Source: Thermoanaerobacterium sp. RBIITD (GTDB lineage: Bacteria; Bacillota; Thermoanaerobacteria; Thermoanaerobacterales; Thermoanaerobacteraceae). From it: a stretch of DNA of 64,000 bases. Every line of letters begins with the position of its first letter. Position 1 is the first letter of the stretch. The stretch lies in NCBI RefSeq assembly GCF_900205865.1, contig NZ_LT906662.1:1873411-1937410 (forward strand), given 5' to 3'. This document shows positions 54,438-63,651 of the stretch, piece after piece. The notes beneath the pieces are model-generated. The model was not told where the DNA came from. It made no database searches and worked only from the letters and a program-made list of their open reading frames with translations. Position numbers and translations under genes: made by a program.

Positions 54438-55796
54438 TTGTACTTTAGTAAGTATAACATGATTTTGCCTTTTAGTGAAGAGCTAAAAAGTTACATTTTA
54501 TTAAATTTATTATCGGGTAGCTTTGATATTGCTTCAAAAGATGAAATAGATAAATTAAATAAAATAAAATCAGGAAGCAATATTAAAGACATTGATTTTT
54601 TAGATTATGTAATTGATAGAGGATATATATACGAAGACAAAAAATACGAAGATTTAAGGCTAAATGAAGCATATGAAGAATTTAAAAACATCATGGAAGA
54701 ATCTCCTACACAGGTTTTGCTTGTTCCGACATACGGTTGCAATTTTTCTTGTATTTACTGCTATGAAAGGGGTATACCTGGTAAAAAGGATTTAATAACT
54801 ATTGATGCTGTTGATGCCTTTTTTGATGATATAAATGAAAGGCTTGGGAGAGAGAAAGTAAAACCGTATATTACTTTATTCGGCGGCGAACCATTTATAG
54901 ATACAAAAGAACAAAAAGAAATAATATCTTATATTATCAATAAAAGCAGTGAATTAGGATATGAAATTGCTGCGGTCACAAATGGATACAATCTATTAGA
55001 ATATATGGATATTCTAAAAAAAGCAAATATAAAGGAAATACAAGTAACTCTTGATGGACCACCAGGCATTCATAATAAAAGAAGAAGGTTATTAGGTGGT
55101 GGAGATAGCTTTGAAAAAATATTAAAAGGGATGGATAGTCTTATAAAAAATAATATACCAGTAAATTTAAGGGTTGTTGTTGATAAGGACAATTATGAAT
55201 ATTTACCAGAACTTGCGGTTATTCTTGACAAAAAAGGTTATCTCGATTTACCTTCTGATAAATTTAAAACGCAGGTAGGCAGAAATTATGAATTATTTGA
55301 ATGTTCTCTAAATCATCAAAGCCTTATGACACAAGTAGAACAGTGGGCTACATTTGTTAGGTTATCTGAAAAATATCCCATATTAAAGAAATTTCATAAA
55401 CCAGAATTTAAAGGGATAAGAAATGCAGTAATTTCAGGTACGATGTATACTCCGACATTTGATACATGTCCTGCGGGTAAAAAAGAATGGCTTTATGATT
55501 TATATGGTGATATTTATGGTTGTACTGCTAGCTGTGGAAGAAAGGATTACAGGCTCGGTACGTTTTATCCTGAAAGAGAGATTTTTGACGATAAGTTAAG
55601 TTTGTGGAAAGAAAGAAATATACTAAATATTCCACAGTGTAAGGAATGCCCGGTAAGCCTTGTATGTGGTGGTGGGTGTGGCGTTGTTGCGAATGAGAAG
55701 AATGGAAGTGTATTGTCAACAGACTGTAGAGATATTGAAAAACTATATAAATTGGGAATTGAATATTACAAAGATGATTTATTATCGGTAATTTAG
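54438..55796 (+). CDS. Radical SAM/SPASM protein, candidate peptide maturase
   Basis: A 452-residue enzyme. The TTG at 54438 is preferred (AAGGAG 8 nt upstream). The N-terminal 90 residues (FSKYNMILPFSEELKSYILLNLLSGSFDI) look like the leader region common to peptide-modifying SPASM enzymes. The radical SAM cluster motif is CNFSCIYC (Cys 101, 105, 108), and TLFGGEPF follows. The SPASM region holds TCPAGKKEWLYDLYGDIYGCTASC and QCKECPVSLVCGGGCGV plus a last Cys in STDC, enough to bind auxiliary 4Fe-4S clusters. Family members make thioether or C-C crosslinks in peptides or mature sulfatases. No sulfatase is nearby, whereas a Cys-rich peptide is directly upstream. Confidence 0.85.
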   Translation: MYFSKYNMILPFSEELKSYILLNLLSGSFDIASKDEIDKLNKIKSGSNIKDIDFLDYVIDRGYIYEDKKYEDLRLNEAYEEFKNIMEESPTQVLLVPTYGCNFSCIYCYERGIPGKKDLITIDAVDAFFDDINERLGREKVKPYITLFGGEPFIDTKEQKEIISYIINKSSELGYEIAAVTNGYNLLEYMDILKKANIKEIQVTLDGPPGIHNKRRRLLGGGDSFEKILKGMDSLIKNNIPVNLRVVVDKDNYEYLPELAVILDKKGYLDLPSDKFKTQVGRNYELFECSLNHQSLMTQVEQWATFVRLSEKYPILKKFHKPEFKGIRNAVISGTMYTPTFDTCPAGKKEWLYDLYGDIYGCTASCGRKDYRLGTFYPEREIFDDKLSLWKERNILNIPQCKECPVSLVCGGGCGVVANEKNGSVLSTDCRDIEKLYKLGIEYYKDDLLSVI

Positions 55797-55878
55797 CTCT
55801 GCAGATATGAATAGAAAATTTTTTATAAATCTTTCAAATATGTTCTTATAATGATTTGAAAATTAGGAGGTTATAATT

Positions 55879-57147
55879 ATGGTAAGAGAGATTAATGCCA
55901 ATGACTTCGATGAAGTTGTATTAAAATCAAAAAGGCCGATCGTTGTAGATTTCTATTCGACAGATTGTCCACCATGTGCTCAACTGAAGCCTATATTTCA
56001 TAGATTAGCCGAAGCATATGGTGAATACATGGATTTTATTGAAATATATAGGCAAGGGAATAAAGATTTCGCATTAAGCCTTGGTGTTAAAGGAAGCCCA
56101 ACATTGGTATTTTTTAAAGATGGTAAAGAAACTGGGAAAAGATTAAACGGCTATATATCAAAACCCGATTTACGCAAAGCAATTGAGAGTATAATAGGTT
56201 TCTCACTTCTTGATAAAGAACCCGAAAAGGTTGAGTGTGATGTTCTTATAATGGGTGGTGGTCCTGCAGGTTTAACAGCAGCACTTTATTCAGCAAGAGC
56301 AAATCTCAATACTATAGTTTTAGAAGAGGGTATAACAGGAGGACAGACGGCAAATACCTATTTTATAGAGAATTATCCAGGGACAGACGGGCAAATAGAA
56401 GGGAAAAAATTGACAGATAATATGAGAAAGCAAGCAGAAAGCTTTGGTGCGAAGATAGATGATTTGAAAGAAGTATTTGAGATAAATCTTACGGATAGCG
56501 AGAAATACGTAAGGACAGAAGATAAGATATATTATTCAAAGGCAGTTATCGTTGCTATGGGAGCACAGCCGAGAAAGCTTCCTGCAGAAGGTGAAGTTGA
56601 ATTTAGAGGTAAAGGCATCCACTACTGTGCTATATGTGATGGTGCAATGTATGAAGGTAAACATGTGGCAGTAATTGGTGGAGGAAACTCTGCAATCCAG
56701 GAAGCATTGTACCTTGCAAAGATTGCTGATAAAATTACAGTAATACACGAATTTGATAATCTTCAAGCATCAAACATATTACAAGATAAAGCTTTTTCTA
56801 ATCCTAAAATAAATTTTATCTGGGAATCACATGTCATAAAGGCCAATGGTGATGGAATGTTAAAGTCCCTAACATATAAAAATCTCAAGACTGGAGTTCT
56901 GAATGATGTTTCAGTTGATGGTGCATTTGTATATATTGGTCTTACACCTAAAACAGATTTGTTTAAAGGTGTACTAAATTTAAATAAATATAGTTATATA
57001 AAGACCGATGATGACCTTATGACAAATGTAAAAGGCGTTTTTGCTGCTGGTGATATTAGAGATAAAAAAATAAGGCAAGTAGTAACAGCTGCAGGTGATG
57101 GTGCTGTAGCAGCGATAAATGCAGAAAGGTATATATCAGAATTATAA
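55879..57147 (+). CDS. Thioredoxin-thioredoxin reductase fusion
   Basis: A 422-residue fusion. Residues 1-105 are a thioredoxin domain with active site CPPC (30-33; WCxxC is replaced by DCPPC) and the cis-Pro loop KGSPTLVFF. Residues about 118-422 are an NADPH-type thioredoxin reductase: GGGPAGLTAALYSARA, GGQTANTYFIENYPG, redox CAIC (250-253), GGGNSAIQEALYLAK and the FAD-binding end GVFAAGDIRDKKIRQVVTAAGDGAVAA. It would deliver electrons to a disulfide or arsenical/thiol substrate. The spacing (about 80 bp from the radical SAM gene, own AGGAGG) suggests the same operon. Confidence 0.92.
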   Translation: MVREINANDFDEVVLKSKRPIVVDFYSTDCPPCAQLKPIFHRLAEAYGEYMDFIEIYRQGNKDFALSLGVKGSPTLVFFKDGKETGKRLNGYISKPDLRKAIESIIGFSLLDKEPEKVECDVLIMGGGPAGLTAALYSARANLNTIVLEEGITGGQTANTYFIENYPGTDGQIEGKKLTDNMRKQAESFGAKIDDLKEVFEINLTDSEKYVRTEDKIYYSKAVIVAMGAQPRKLPAEGEVEFRGKGIHYCAICDGAMYEGKHVAVIGGGNSAIQEALYLAKIADKITVIHEFDNLQASNILQDKAFSNPKINFIWESHVIKANGDGMLKSLTYKNLKTGVLNDVSVDGAFVYIGLTPKTDLFKGVLNLNKYSYIKTDDDLMTNVKGVFAAGDIRDKKIRQVVTAAGDGAVAAINAERYISEL

Positions 57148-57238
57148 GTTAAAAGCGGGTATGTAATATAATTTTCTAAAACGTTGGATGGAAAACCGCC
57201 ACTAATCAATTTCTATATTTGTATGAAGGGAGATAATT

Positions 57239-57961
57239 ATGGAGTGCTGCGAGAAAAAATATATGGAAAACTGCATGGTATGCGGAAAGCCGCTTATTTA
57301 TTTAGAAAAGCCGGTTTTGAAAAAATGCGAGTACTGTGGTATAGAAGAATTAACTCGTGCCCACTGTATGGATGGGCATTACGTCTGCGACAGTTGTCAC
57401 GCAAAGGACGGCATTGAAGTAATAAAAGAATATTGTCTTAATACAAAATCAAGAGATCCTATGGAAATAGTTGAAAATATAATGGCTGATAGTAGGATAC
57501 CAATGCATGGACCAGAACACCATGCATTGGTGCCAGCTGCAATTGTTACTGCATATAAAAATTTAACAGGAAAGGCATCTGACGATGATATAATTGAAAC
57601 AATTAATAGAGGTAAAGAAGTACCTGGTGGTGTGTGCGGATATTACGGTGCATGTGGTGCAGGCGTAGGTGTTGGCGTTGCTATTAGTGTTATTTATAAA
57701 GCTACACCTTATACACCTTTAAAACGCTCGAAAGCCCATTTAGCGGTAGCAAATGCGCTTAAAAGAATTGGAGAAGCTGGTGGTGCTAGGTGCTGTAAAA
57801 AATGTACAAGAATTTCCATAGAGGAGGCCGTAAAATTTTTTGAAATGGAATTTGACATTAGATTTCCAAAGGGTTTCAAAAGGGAGAATAAGTGTAATTA
57901 TTCTAAGATAAACCGGGAATGCTATATAGGGTGTAAATACAGGAATAAGAAAGGAATGTGA
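57239..57961 (+). CDS. DUF5714 cysteine-rich protein
   Basis: A 240-residue protein with about 20 cysteines. The N-terminal zinc-ribbon-like part is CMVCGKPLIYLEKPVLKKCEYCG and HYVCDSCHA. The middle helical segment MHGPEHHALVPAAIVTAYKNLTG is followed by GVCGYYGACGAGVGVGVAISV. The Cys-rich end (GGARCCKKCTRISIEEAVKFFE, CNYSKINRECYIGCKYR) completes it. This is the DUF5714 pattern, often beside methyltransferases and radical SAM proteins in anaerobes. Function unknown; likely binds metals or Fe-S clusters. It overlaps or abuts the next gene. Confidence 0.78.
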   Translation: MECCEKKYMENCMVCGKPLIYLEKPVLKKCEYCGIEELTRAHCMDGHYVCDSCHAKDGIEVIKEYCLNTKSRDPMEIVENIMADSRIPMHGPEHHALVPAAIVTAYKNLTGKASDDDIIETINRGKEVPGGVCGYYGACGAGVGVGVAISVIYKATPYTPLKRSKAHLAVANALKRIGEAGGARCCKKCTRISIEEAVKFFEMEFDIRFPKGFKRENKCNYSKINRECYIGCKYRNKKGM

Positions 57962-57966
57962 TTATT

Positions 57967-58350
57967 ATGGAATTGGGTATAACAAAAAAGGTAGATTATT
58001 CATTTGAGGAGACCATAACTAAGGTTAAAGAGGCTTTAAAAGCTGTTGGATTCGGTGTTCTTACTGAAATTAATCTTAAAGAGACTATTAAGAAAAAGAT
58101 TAATAAAGACTTTAAAAATTACGTAATTCTCGGTGCCTGCAATCCAAATCATGCATATGAAGTACTATCAAAAGAACCTATTGTAGGACTTATGCTACCA
58201 TGTAATGTAATTGTATATGAAGATAATGGCAAAACAGTTGTATCGGCAATAAATCCTGAGGAGGTAATAGGCATGATAGACAATGACGAGTTAAAAGATG
58301 TCGCTAATGTTGTAACAGAAAAATTAAAAAAAGCCATAGAGACGCTTTAA
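57967..58350 (+). CDS. DUF302 protein
   Basis: A 127-residue protein of the DUF302 family (YSFEETITKVKEALKAVGFGVLTEINLKETIKKKI...YVILGACNPNHAYEVLSKEPIVGLMLPCNVIVYED). I choose the ATG at 57967. Members are small alpha/beta proteins with a conserved C-x-P-x-x-A segment and a second LPCN motif, and are often near metal or sulfur genes. The exact role is unknown. Last intact gene of the operon. Confidence 0.85.
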   Translation: MELGITKKVDYSFEETITKVKEALKAVGFGVLTEINLKETIKKKINKDFKNYVILGACNPNHAYEVLSKEPIVGLMLPCNVIVYEDNGKTVVSAINPEEVIGMIDNDELKDVANVVTEKLKKAIETL

Positions 58351-58372
58351 AATGTACTTGAGGTGATATATA

Positions 58373-58459
58373 TGGCAAAAAATATAGAGATGGATGTAAA
58401 ATCTGCTATAGAAATTCTCAGTAAAGGTAATGAATTAGCTCTAGGTAAAAATTATTAAT
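58373..58459 (+). pseudogene. 28-codon gene start, truncated
   Basis: MAKNIEMDVKSAIEILSKGN...LGKNY then TAA, with GAGGTGATATAT upstream. The helix-like start looks like the beginning of a longer protein cut by a mobile-element end that begins at 58460. Too short to classify. Confidence 0.4.
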
Positions 58460-58530
58460 GTCAATAGTCTGTAAAAATGTTACCTAAAAAAGAACAAATT
58501 TATTTAGTAAAAATGTCATCTCTACGGTAT
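58460..58530. mobile_element. Remnant terminus of an IS21-like element
   Basis: The sequence starts TGTCAATAGTCTGTAAAAATG and contains two copies of GTAAAAATGTYAYCT about 42 bp apart, a layout like IS21 multiple terminal repeats. No transposase remains. From 58531 to 58685 I see nothing more. Confidence 0.45.
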
Positions 58531-58685
58531 GCTTTATATTTTAGTTGTAGCATTAGGAACTATGATAACAAAATAAGAATTGAAACTAGGAATTTTTTCA
58601 TATGTTGCTATGGCAAGGTTGGTTAGTGATATAAAATTAAAGGTATTTTAAAAAAGGGCATAGGAAATTAAGCCTTGATAAATAC

Positions 58686-60674
58686 CCTGACTTTTGCAGC
58701 AAAAAGAGATAAAAAAAGCCTTAAACCTCTTTAAAATAAAGGGTTTCGGGCTTTTTAAATTTGTCCCAAAGATGTAGTGAAAATTAACTTTTTTTCGTTT
58801 CTCCTAAAATTTTTTTAATCTCTCCAAGTGTCATAAACTTTTTACTAAAATCAATGTTTAACTCTTTTCCGATATCTTCAAGTACATCATTATAAAAATC
58901 AAAAAGATAATAGTTCTCCTTAACATGACTACAAGATGCTTTACTTAAGCTTTCAAGCATTTCTGTTACTGAATATTTGCCCTTCGATCTGTGTTCCAGT
59001 ATCCTTACAATTACAAGAGCTATAAAACATGTCAGAAAATGAGCATCAATATGCTCCTTCAACGATAAATAAACTGGCCTACTCTCAAAATCACTTTTTG
59101 TTACCTTGAAGGACTCTTCTATCTTCCAAAGTCCACGGTACATCTCAATGATTTTCTCAGGTACCTCTTTGTATTCACTTGTAACAATAGCATAATAACC
59201 GTCGAATTTTTCTTCTTCACGTAATTTTTCTTCGTCAAAAGTCAAGCTTTGATGTACGTTCTCAGATATTTCACCTGTATCAGCATCAAATGTAAGGTTT
59301 TTCACATATTTGGCTGTACCATAAGATATAGATTTATTATACTTTCCAGGATTTTTAATCAGGTCCATTGCTTTAGCTAGTACAGCAGCACGATCTTGCT
59401 TGGCCTTTGCTGCATATTCAGGACTATAGAAAATAACCTGTTTTTCATGTACTACCTTTTTTATCTTTTTACCATTCGTTGCAGTCACTTGAATTTCCCT
59501 AGGATAAAGTCTTGATTTAATTTTAAAACCATTACCTTTGTTAATATATCCATTTTCATCAAGAACATAATCCTGAAAATCTTTATCTGCACCACGAACA
59601 GAATAACTTAATACATATCCATTTTTAGCAGATAAAATATGCCAAATGTTATCTCCAGTAGTTAATCCTTTGTCTGCTACAATAATTATTCTACCTAAAG
59701 AATATTCTCGTTGGATCCTGCTTAAAGCTGGAATCAAAGTAGTTTTATCAGGCGCATTACCAGGAAAAAGCTTATATGTAATAGGCATACCATTTGTGTC
59801 CATGAATAAGCCCATCTGTACAATTGGATCTGGACGGTGTTCTTTTGAAACTCCCTTTTTACGCAGATCATCCTGTTCATCTATTTCAAAGTAATAATTT
59901 GTGACATCATAGTAAACCAAATCTGTATTTCGATTATACTGGTTTTTAATATGCTCATGTAACCAAAGCTGAAGAGAATCACTGTGTTTGTTAAACAGAG
60001 TAAGACACCTATATATATCATCCAAAGAGAAATCAAATTTTTCAAAGAATATATCTCTGTTTTCATAAGTCTTTTTCTTTGAAGCGGGATAAAGCAAGAG
60101 TGAGAATACCAGAAGTTTCATAATAGCATTTGCATCATATTCTTCTTTTGAGTGCCGTTGTCTGTTTCTGAGGAATTTATCTATTTCAAGTTCATGATAA
60201 ATTTTATCAAAGCTGCATAGCCAAAATTCTTGCGAGCGTTGTAATTAGAATTCATAGATTCATTTAAGGCAATTTGGAGATTAACAGGAAGCTTCTTGTC
60301 ATTATTCTTTTCATTCATTTTTCGAACTTCTTCAGTAAAAAATGCAATTGGGTCATCATATTCTTTTTCAAGTTCATCCAGATAACCAATAGAGCGAACC
60401 GTGGCTGTGCGAGATTGCTTTGTTTGCTTATCATAATAACTGTTAACAATTGACAAATAGGTTCTTCCTGTTTTATGGTTTGTACTTTTTTTAGATACAA
60501 AATTAAATACCTCTACAGTCTTGTGATATCAAAGAATTACTCTTTTATTATACCACAATCCTCTAGAAAACGACATTAAAATTTGACAAAATTTTAAAAT
60601 AAAAATACCCGAAATCATTAGTAGAATAAATGGTTTCGGATTACATTACATAAAAATTTGCTGCAAAATTGGGG
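58686..60674 (-). mobile_element. Second IS1634-type element, inactive
   Basis: The ends CCTGACTTTTGCAGC (58686) and CCCCAATTTTGCAGC (inverted, ending 60674) match the intact copy at 26210-28179. Unlike that copy, no long direct repeat flanks it. The transposase gene has two frameshifts. A conserved internal hairpin lies near 58715-58760. Confidence 0.85.
58784..60500 (-). pseudogene. IS1634-family transposase with two frameshifts
   Basis: Compared with the intact copy, a small indel near the start separates MYLKK from NHKTGRTYLSIVNSYYDKQ. A one-base deletion near 60190 (TTTAGT to TTTGAT region) then breaks the frame between NFGYAA and KIYHELEID. The remaining frame 58784-60121 still carries the DDE core (DLVYYDVTNYYFEID, IIIVADKGLTTG with DRG changed to DKG, YRGLWKIEESFKVTKSDFE). 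It is inactive. Confidence 0.88.
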
Positions 60675-60718
60675 ATATGACATTATCACAGAATAATTAC
60701 ACAATTTATATTTTTCTA

Positions 60719-60746
60719 TTGACAAATAATATTTTAGTGATATAAT
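60719..60746 (+). promoter_or_regulatory. Promoter of the RpiR-family regulator gene
   Basis: TTGACA (60719-60724), 16-bp spacer, TATAAT (60741-60746). The rest of 60541-60862 is A+T-rich leader up to AAAGGAGGT at 60844-60852. Confidence 0.75.
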
Positions 60747-60862
60747 TAAGAATAAGAACATTCAAAATATATTACATAAAGAATGGATTCATTAATTGCT
60801 AGATTTTAAATTACTTTAGCTTAAATATTATTTAATAGTATTTAAAGGAGGTAACCAAAGTT

Positions 60863-61726
60863 ATAAAAGTAAAATCAAATATTAATAGTATTGAAGAGTT
60901 TGAGAAGAATTTATTTTTAGTTTCAGAAAAATCGCCTATTTTTAAAAAAATCGCACATTATTTTAAAGAAAATTATAAACATGTAACATTTATGACTGCA
61001 AGTGAGGTAGCAAAAGATTTAAATATTAGCCAAGCTAGTATTTCTAGGTTTTGTACTTTATTAGGCTACCATGGTTATAGTGATTTTTTGCGACATTTGA
61101 AAGAATATGTTAGACAAGAAATTACAACACCAGAAAGGTTGAAATATATAAATAATGACGAGGGTATAATAGATATAATTAATAGTGAAAAGACTAATGC
61201 TGACGAGCTAAAATATATAATTAACCAAAAATCATATAAAGAATTAGTTAAAAAAATAATTAATGCTAAAAATTTAGTTCTATTGTCTGCAAGGATGTCT
61301 GCAACTCTATTACCCTATATATTTTATATACTAAATAAAATAAGAGGTGGCATTACTTGTGTTACACCGGGAACATCTTTATGGGATAGTATTAATTTAC
61401 TAAACCCTAAAGAAACCCAAATTATTACAATAATATTTCCAAGGTATCCTAACATATTAATTAATAAATTAGACGAATTGGGTAAAAAGGGCTTTTCTGT
61501 TGCAGCTATTACGGATAGAATGTTTTCGCCAGTTATTAATTTTGCAAATCCGATTATAATTGTTCCAATTACAAATATATCAATATTTGATGTTTATAGT
61601 ACACCAATGTTGTTTTTTAATTTATTACTACGTGATGTTGCAAAGGGAATAAAAGAAATTGATGAAAGATTTAAAGAAATTGATGAGTATGAACAAAAAA
61701 ACAATATTTATTTTACTGAGGATTAG
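60863..61726 (+). CDS. MurR/RpiR-family transcription regulator
   Basis: The first ATG in frame is at 60992, but the frame is open from about 60860. The 43 upstream codons (SNINSIEEFEKNLFLVSEKSPIFKKIAHYF) complete the RpiR HTH_6 domain, whose recognition part is MTASEVAKDLNISQASISRFCTLLGYHGYSDFLRHL. AAAGGAGGT lies 8-11 nt before GTT/ATA codons at 60860/60863, so translation probably begins at a non-standard codon, or the ATG has mutated. The C-terminal SIS domain (NAKNLVLLSARMSATLLPYIFYIL...ITIIFPRYPNILINKLDELGKKG) would bind a sugar phosphate or similar. It is upstream of aconitase X and likely controls it. Confidence 0.75.
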   Translation: MKVKSNINSIEEFEKNLFLVSEKSPIFKKIAHYFKENYKHVTFMTASEVAKDLNISQASISRFCTLLGYHGYSDFLRHLKEYVRQEITTPERLKYINNDEGIIDIINSEKTNADELKYIINQKSYKELVKKIINAKNLVLLSARMSATLLPYIFYILNKIRGGITCVTPGTSLWDSINLLNPKETQIITIIFPRYPNILINKLDELGKKGFSVAAITDRMFSPVINFANPIIIVPITNISIFDVYSTPMLFFNLLLRDVAKGIKEIDERFKEIDEYEQKNNIYFTED

Positions 61727-61793
61727 TAAAAATTTCTTAATATTATGTAATTTTTTTAAAAAATAATAATAAAATTATTTATTAAGATAAAGC

Positions 61794-61833
61794 AAAGATG
61801 CTTTTCATTTAAAAATGAAAGGCATCTTTTTTA
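61794..61833 (+). terminator. Long hairpin with T-run before aconitase X (terminator/attenuator)
   Basis: AAAGATGC and TTTCATTT pair with AAATGAAA and GCATCTTT (about 17 bp, one mismatch), followed by six T. It ends about 30 nt before the ATG at 61864, leaving no room for a promoter in between, so the downstream genes must be transcribed through it. Confidence 0.75.
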
Positions 61834-61863
61834 TTTAAAATTATAGTATTGGAGGTTAAATAT

Positions 61864-63066
61864 ATGACTCTTACTGATGAAGAGAAAGATATGCTTTATG
61901 GTAAATATGGTGAAGGTACTGCGCTAGCAATGAAAATACAAGTGGCTATTGGCGATGCATTAGGTGCTGAAAAAATGGTACCAATTTCTCGTGCACATGT
62001 AGCTTTAAGCAATCAGGAAGCCGATTTATGGTTTGCTGAGAAATTAGTAAAGGCTGGGGCAAAGTGTAAAATTTCGCCTACAGTAAATCCCGGGTTTAAT
62101 TTAGAGTATTTTAAAAATTTAACGGATATTTCTATCGAAGACGAAAAGATGATAAGGCGTACACGACAAGTTTATAAAGATATTGGAGCAACTTTAACAT
62201 ATAATTGCACACCGTATTTAGAAAAGAACATACCAAGATTTGGGGAGATAACAGCATTTTCTGAATCTAGTGCAACACCTTTTATAAATTCAGTATATGG
62301 AGCGAGAACGAATAGAGAATCAGCTCAAAGTGCTTTATGTGCTTCTATAACAGGTCGAACACCATTATATGGATTTTTAATTGATAATAATAGGAAAGGT
62401 CAGGTTTTGGTTGATGTAAAAGCAAATATTAAGGATGAATTTGATTATCAACTTTTAGGATATTTATTACCCAAAAAGATAGGATTCAAAACACCAGTTT
62501 TTGTTGGTTTACCTTCAATTATATCAAATGAATCTTTGATGAATTTAGGAGCTCAACTAAACACTGCTGGAAATATATCAATGTTTCATATTGTTGGAAT
62601 TACACCAGAAGCAAAAACTTTAGATGATGCTTTTAAAGGTGATAAACCAAAGAAATTTGTAACAGTTACAGATGATGATTTAAGGTCAATACAAGATACT
62701 ATTTCAGAAAGTGGAGGAAAAATTGATTTTGCTTTATTTGGATGTCCACATTTTACTATTAATCAAGTTGGACAAGTAGCTAGGCAAATAGCAGGAAAAA
62801 AGCTAGCTGTTAAATTATGGATCATGACATCCTTCCTGACAAAGGAATTAGCCAAGAGAATGGGTTACCTCCAGATAATAAATGAAGCGGGAGGTGATAT
62901 TGTGGATGATACTTGCATGGATCAGCCATGTTGGAATTTTTTGTATGGGAAGAGAGGTGTTACAGATTCTCCAAAATGTGCTTATTATACCAAAAGAAGG
63001 AATATCACATTTGTTATAAGAAGATTACCAGAATGTGTTGATGCTGCTTTAAAGGGGGAGATATGA
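61864..63066 (+). CDS. Aconitase X large subunit
   Basis: A 400-residue protein of the AcnX catalytic family. The start is the ATG at 61864, behind TTGGAGG. Visible features are MTLTDEEKDMLYGKYGEGTALAMKI, RAHVALSNQEADLWFAEKL, GATLTYNCTPYL, SESSATPFINSVYGARTNRES and FALFGCPHFTINQ. Late cysteines in DDTCMDQPCW would help hold the cluster. AcnX enzymes dehydrate hydroxyproline or phosphomevalonate using a cluster. With a bacterial split architecture and no mevalonate genes nearby, a hydroxyproline-type dehydratase is likelier, but this is inference. It overlaps the small-subunit gene by 4 nt. Confidence 0.85.
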   Translation: MTLTDEEKDMLYGKYGEGTALAMKIQVAIGDALGAEKMVPISRAHVALSNQEADLWFAEKLVKAGAKCKISPTVNPGFNLEYFKNLTDISIEDEKMIRRTRQVYKDIGATLTYNCTPYLEKNIPRFGEITAFSESSATPFINSVYGARTNRESAQSALCASITGRTPLYGFLIDNNRKGQVLVDVKANIKDEFDYQLLGYLLPKKIGFKTPVFVGLPSIISNESLMNLGAQLNTAGNISMFHIVGITPEAKTLDDAFKGDKPKKFVTVTDDDLRSIQDTISESGGKIDFALFGCPHFTINQVGQVARQIAGKKLAVKLWIMTSFLTKELAKRMGYLQIINEAGGDIVDDTCMDQPCWNFLYGKRGVTDSPKCAYYTKRRNITFVIRRLPECVDAALKGEI

Positions 63067-63488
63067 TGAATATAAAAACATTAAAATTTAAATGCCATAA
63101 AATTTCAGAAGGGAAAGCAAAAGGTGAAGTTATTATATCAAAAGATGATTTTTGCTTCTATTTGGTAGAACCAAAAACAGGTATTGTTATTGAAAAAAAT
63201 CATGATCTTGAAGGTAAGTGTATATCGGGGAAAATACTTGTTTTTCCAAGTGGCAAAGCTAGTTCTGTTGTTCAGGCTGATGGAATGTACCAATTGAGCT
63301 TAAATGGAACAGCACCAAAGGCACTCATTATAAAATATCCAGATCCCGTTTTAGTTGCTAGTTCAATTATTATGGAGATGCCAATGGTTGACAAAGTAGA
63401 TAAAGAATTTTATGAAACTTTGCAAAATGGAGATATTATTGAAGTTGATGCTTACAACGAAATAATATCTTTAACAAAACAAAACTAA
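63063..63488 (+). CDS. Aconitase X small (swivel) subunit, DUF126
   Basis: A 141-residue protein, the swiveling domain of AcnX. KISEGKAKGEVIISKDDFCFYLVEPKTG and GKCISGKILVFPSGKASSVVQADGMYQLSLNGTAPKALI match DUF126, including the PSGKGSS-like catalytic serine loop. The start overlaps the large-subunit stop (ATGATGA), so the two are translationally coupled and together form the active enzyme. Confidence 0.87.
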   Translation: MMNIKTLKFKCHKISEGKAKGEVIISKDDFCFYLVEPKTGIVIEKNHDLEGKCISGKILVFPSGKASSVVQADGMYQLSLNGTAPKALIIKYPDPVLVASSIIMEMPMVDKVDKEFYETLQNGDIIEVDAYNEIISLTKQN

Positions 63489-63651
63489 TAAGAGTTATTT
63501 TTAAAGACCAGCTAGTAAAAGTCAATAGGTTTTAGAGAAAAATTTAAACTTTTTACATTGCAAAAAGGGCATAACAAACAAACTCAATTAAGAGCCGAAC
63601 TTTGAAAACTTAATAGAGCTTAATCGTTATTTCCAGGCATAATGCAAAACT

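Noticed and set aside
58686-60674. Long target duplication around the second IS1634-type copy
   Set aside because: I compared the 80-100 bp on both sides and found no direct repeat.
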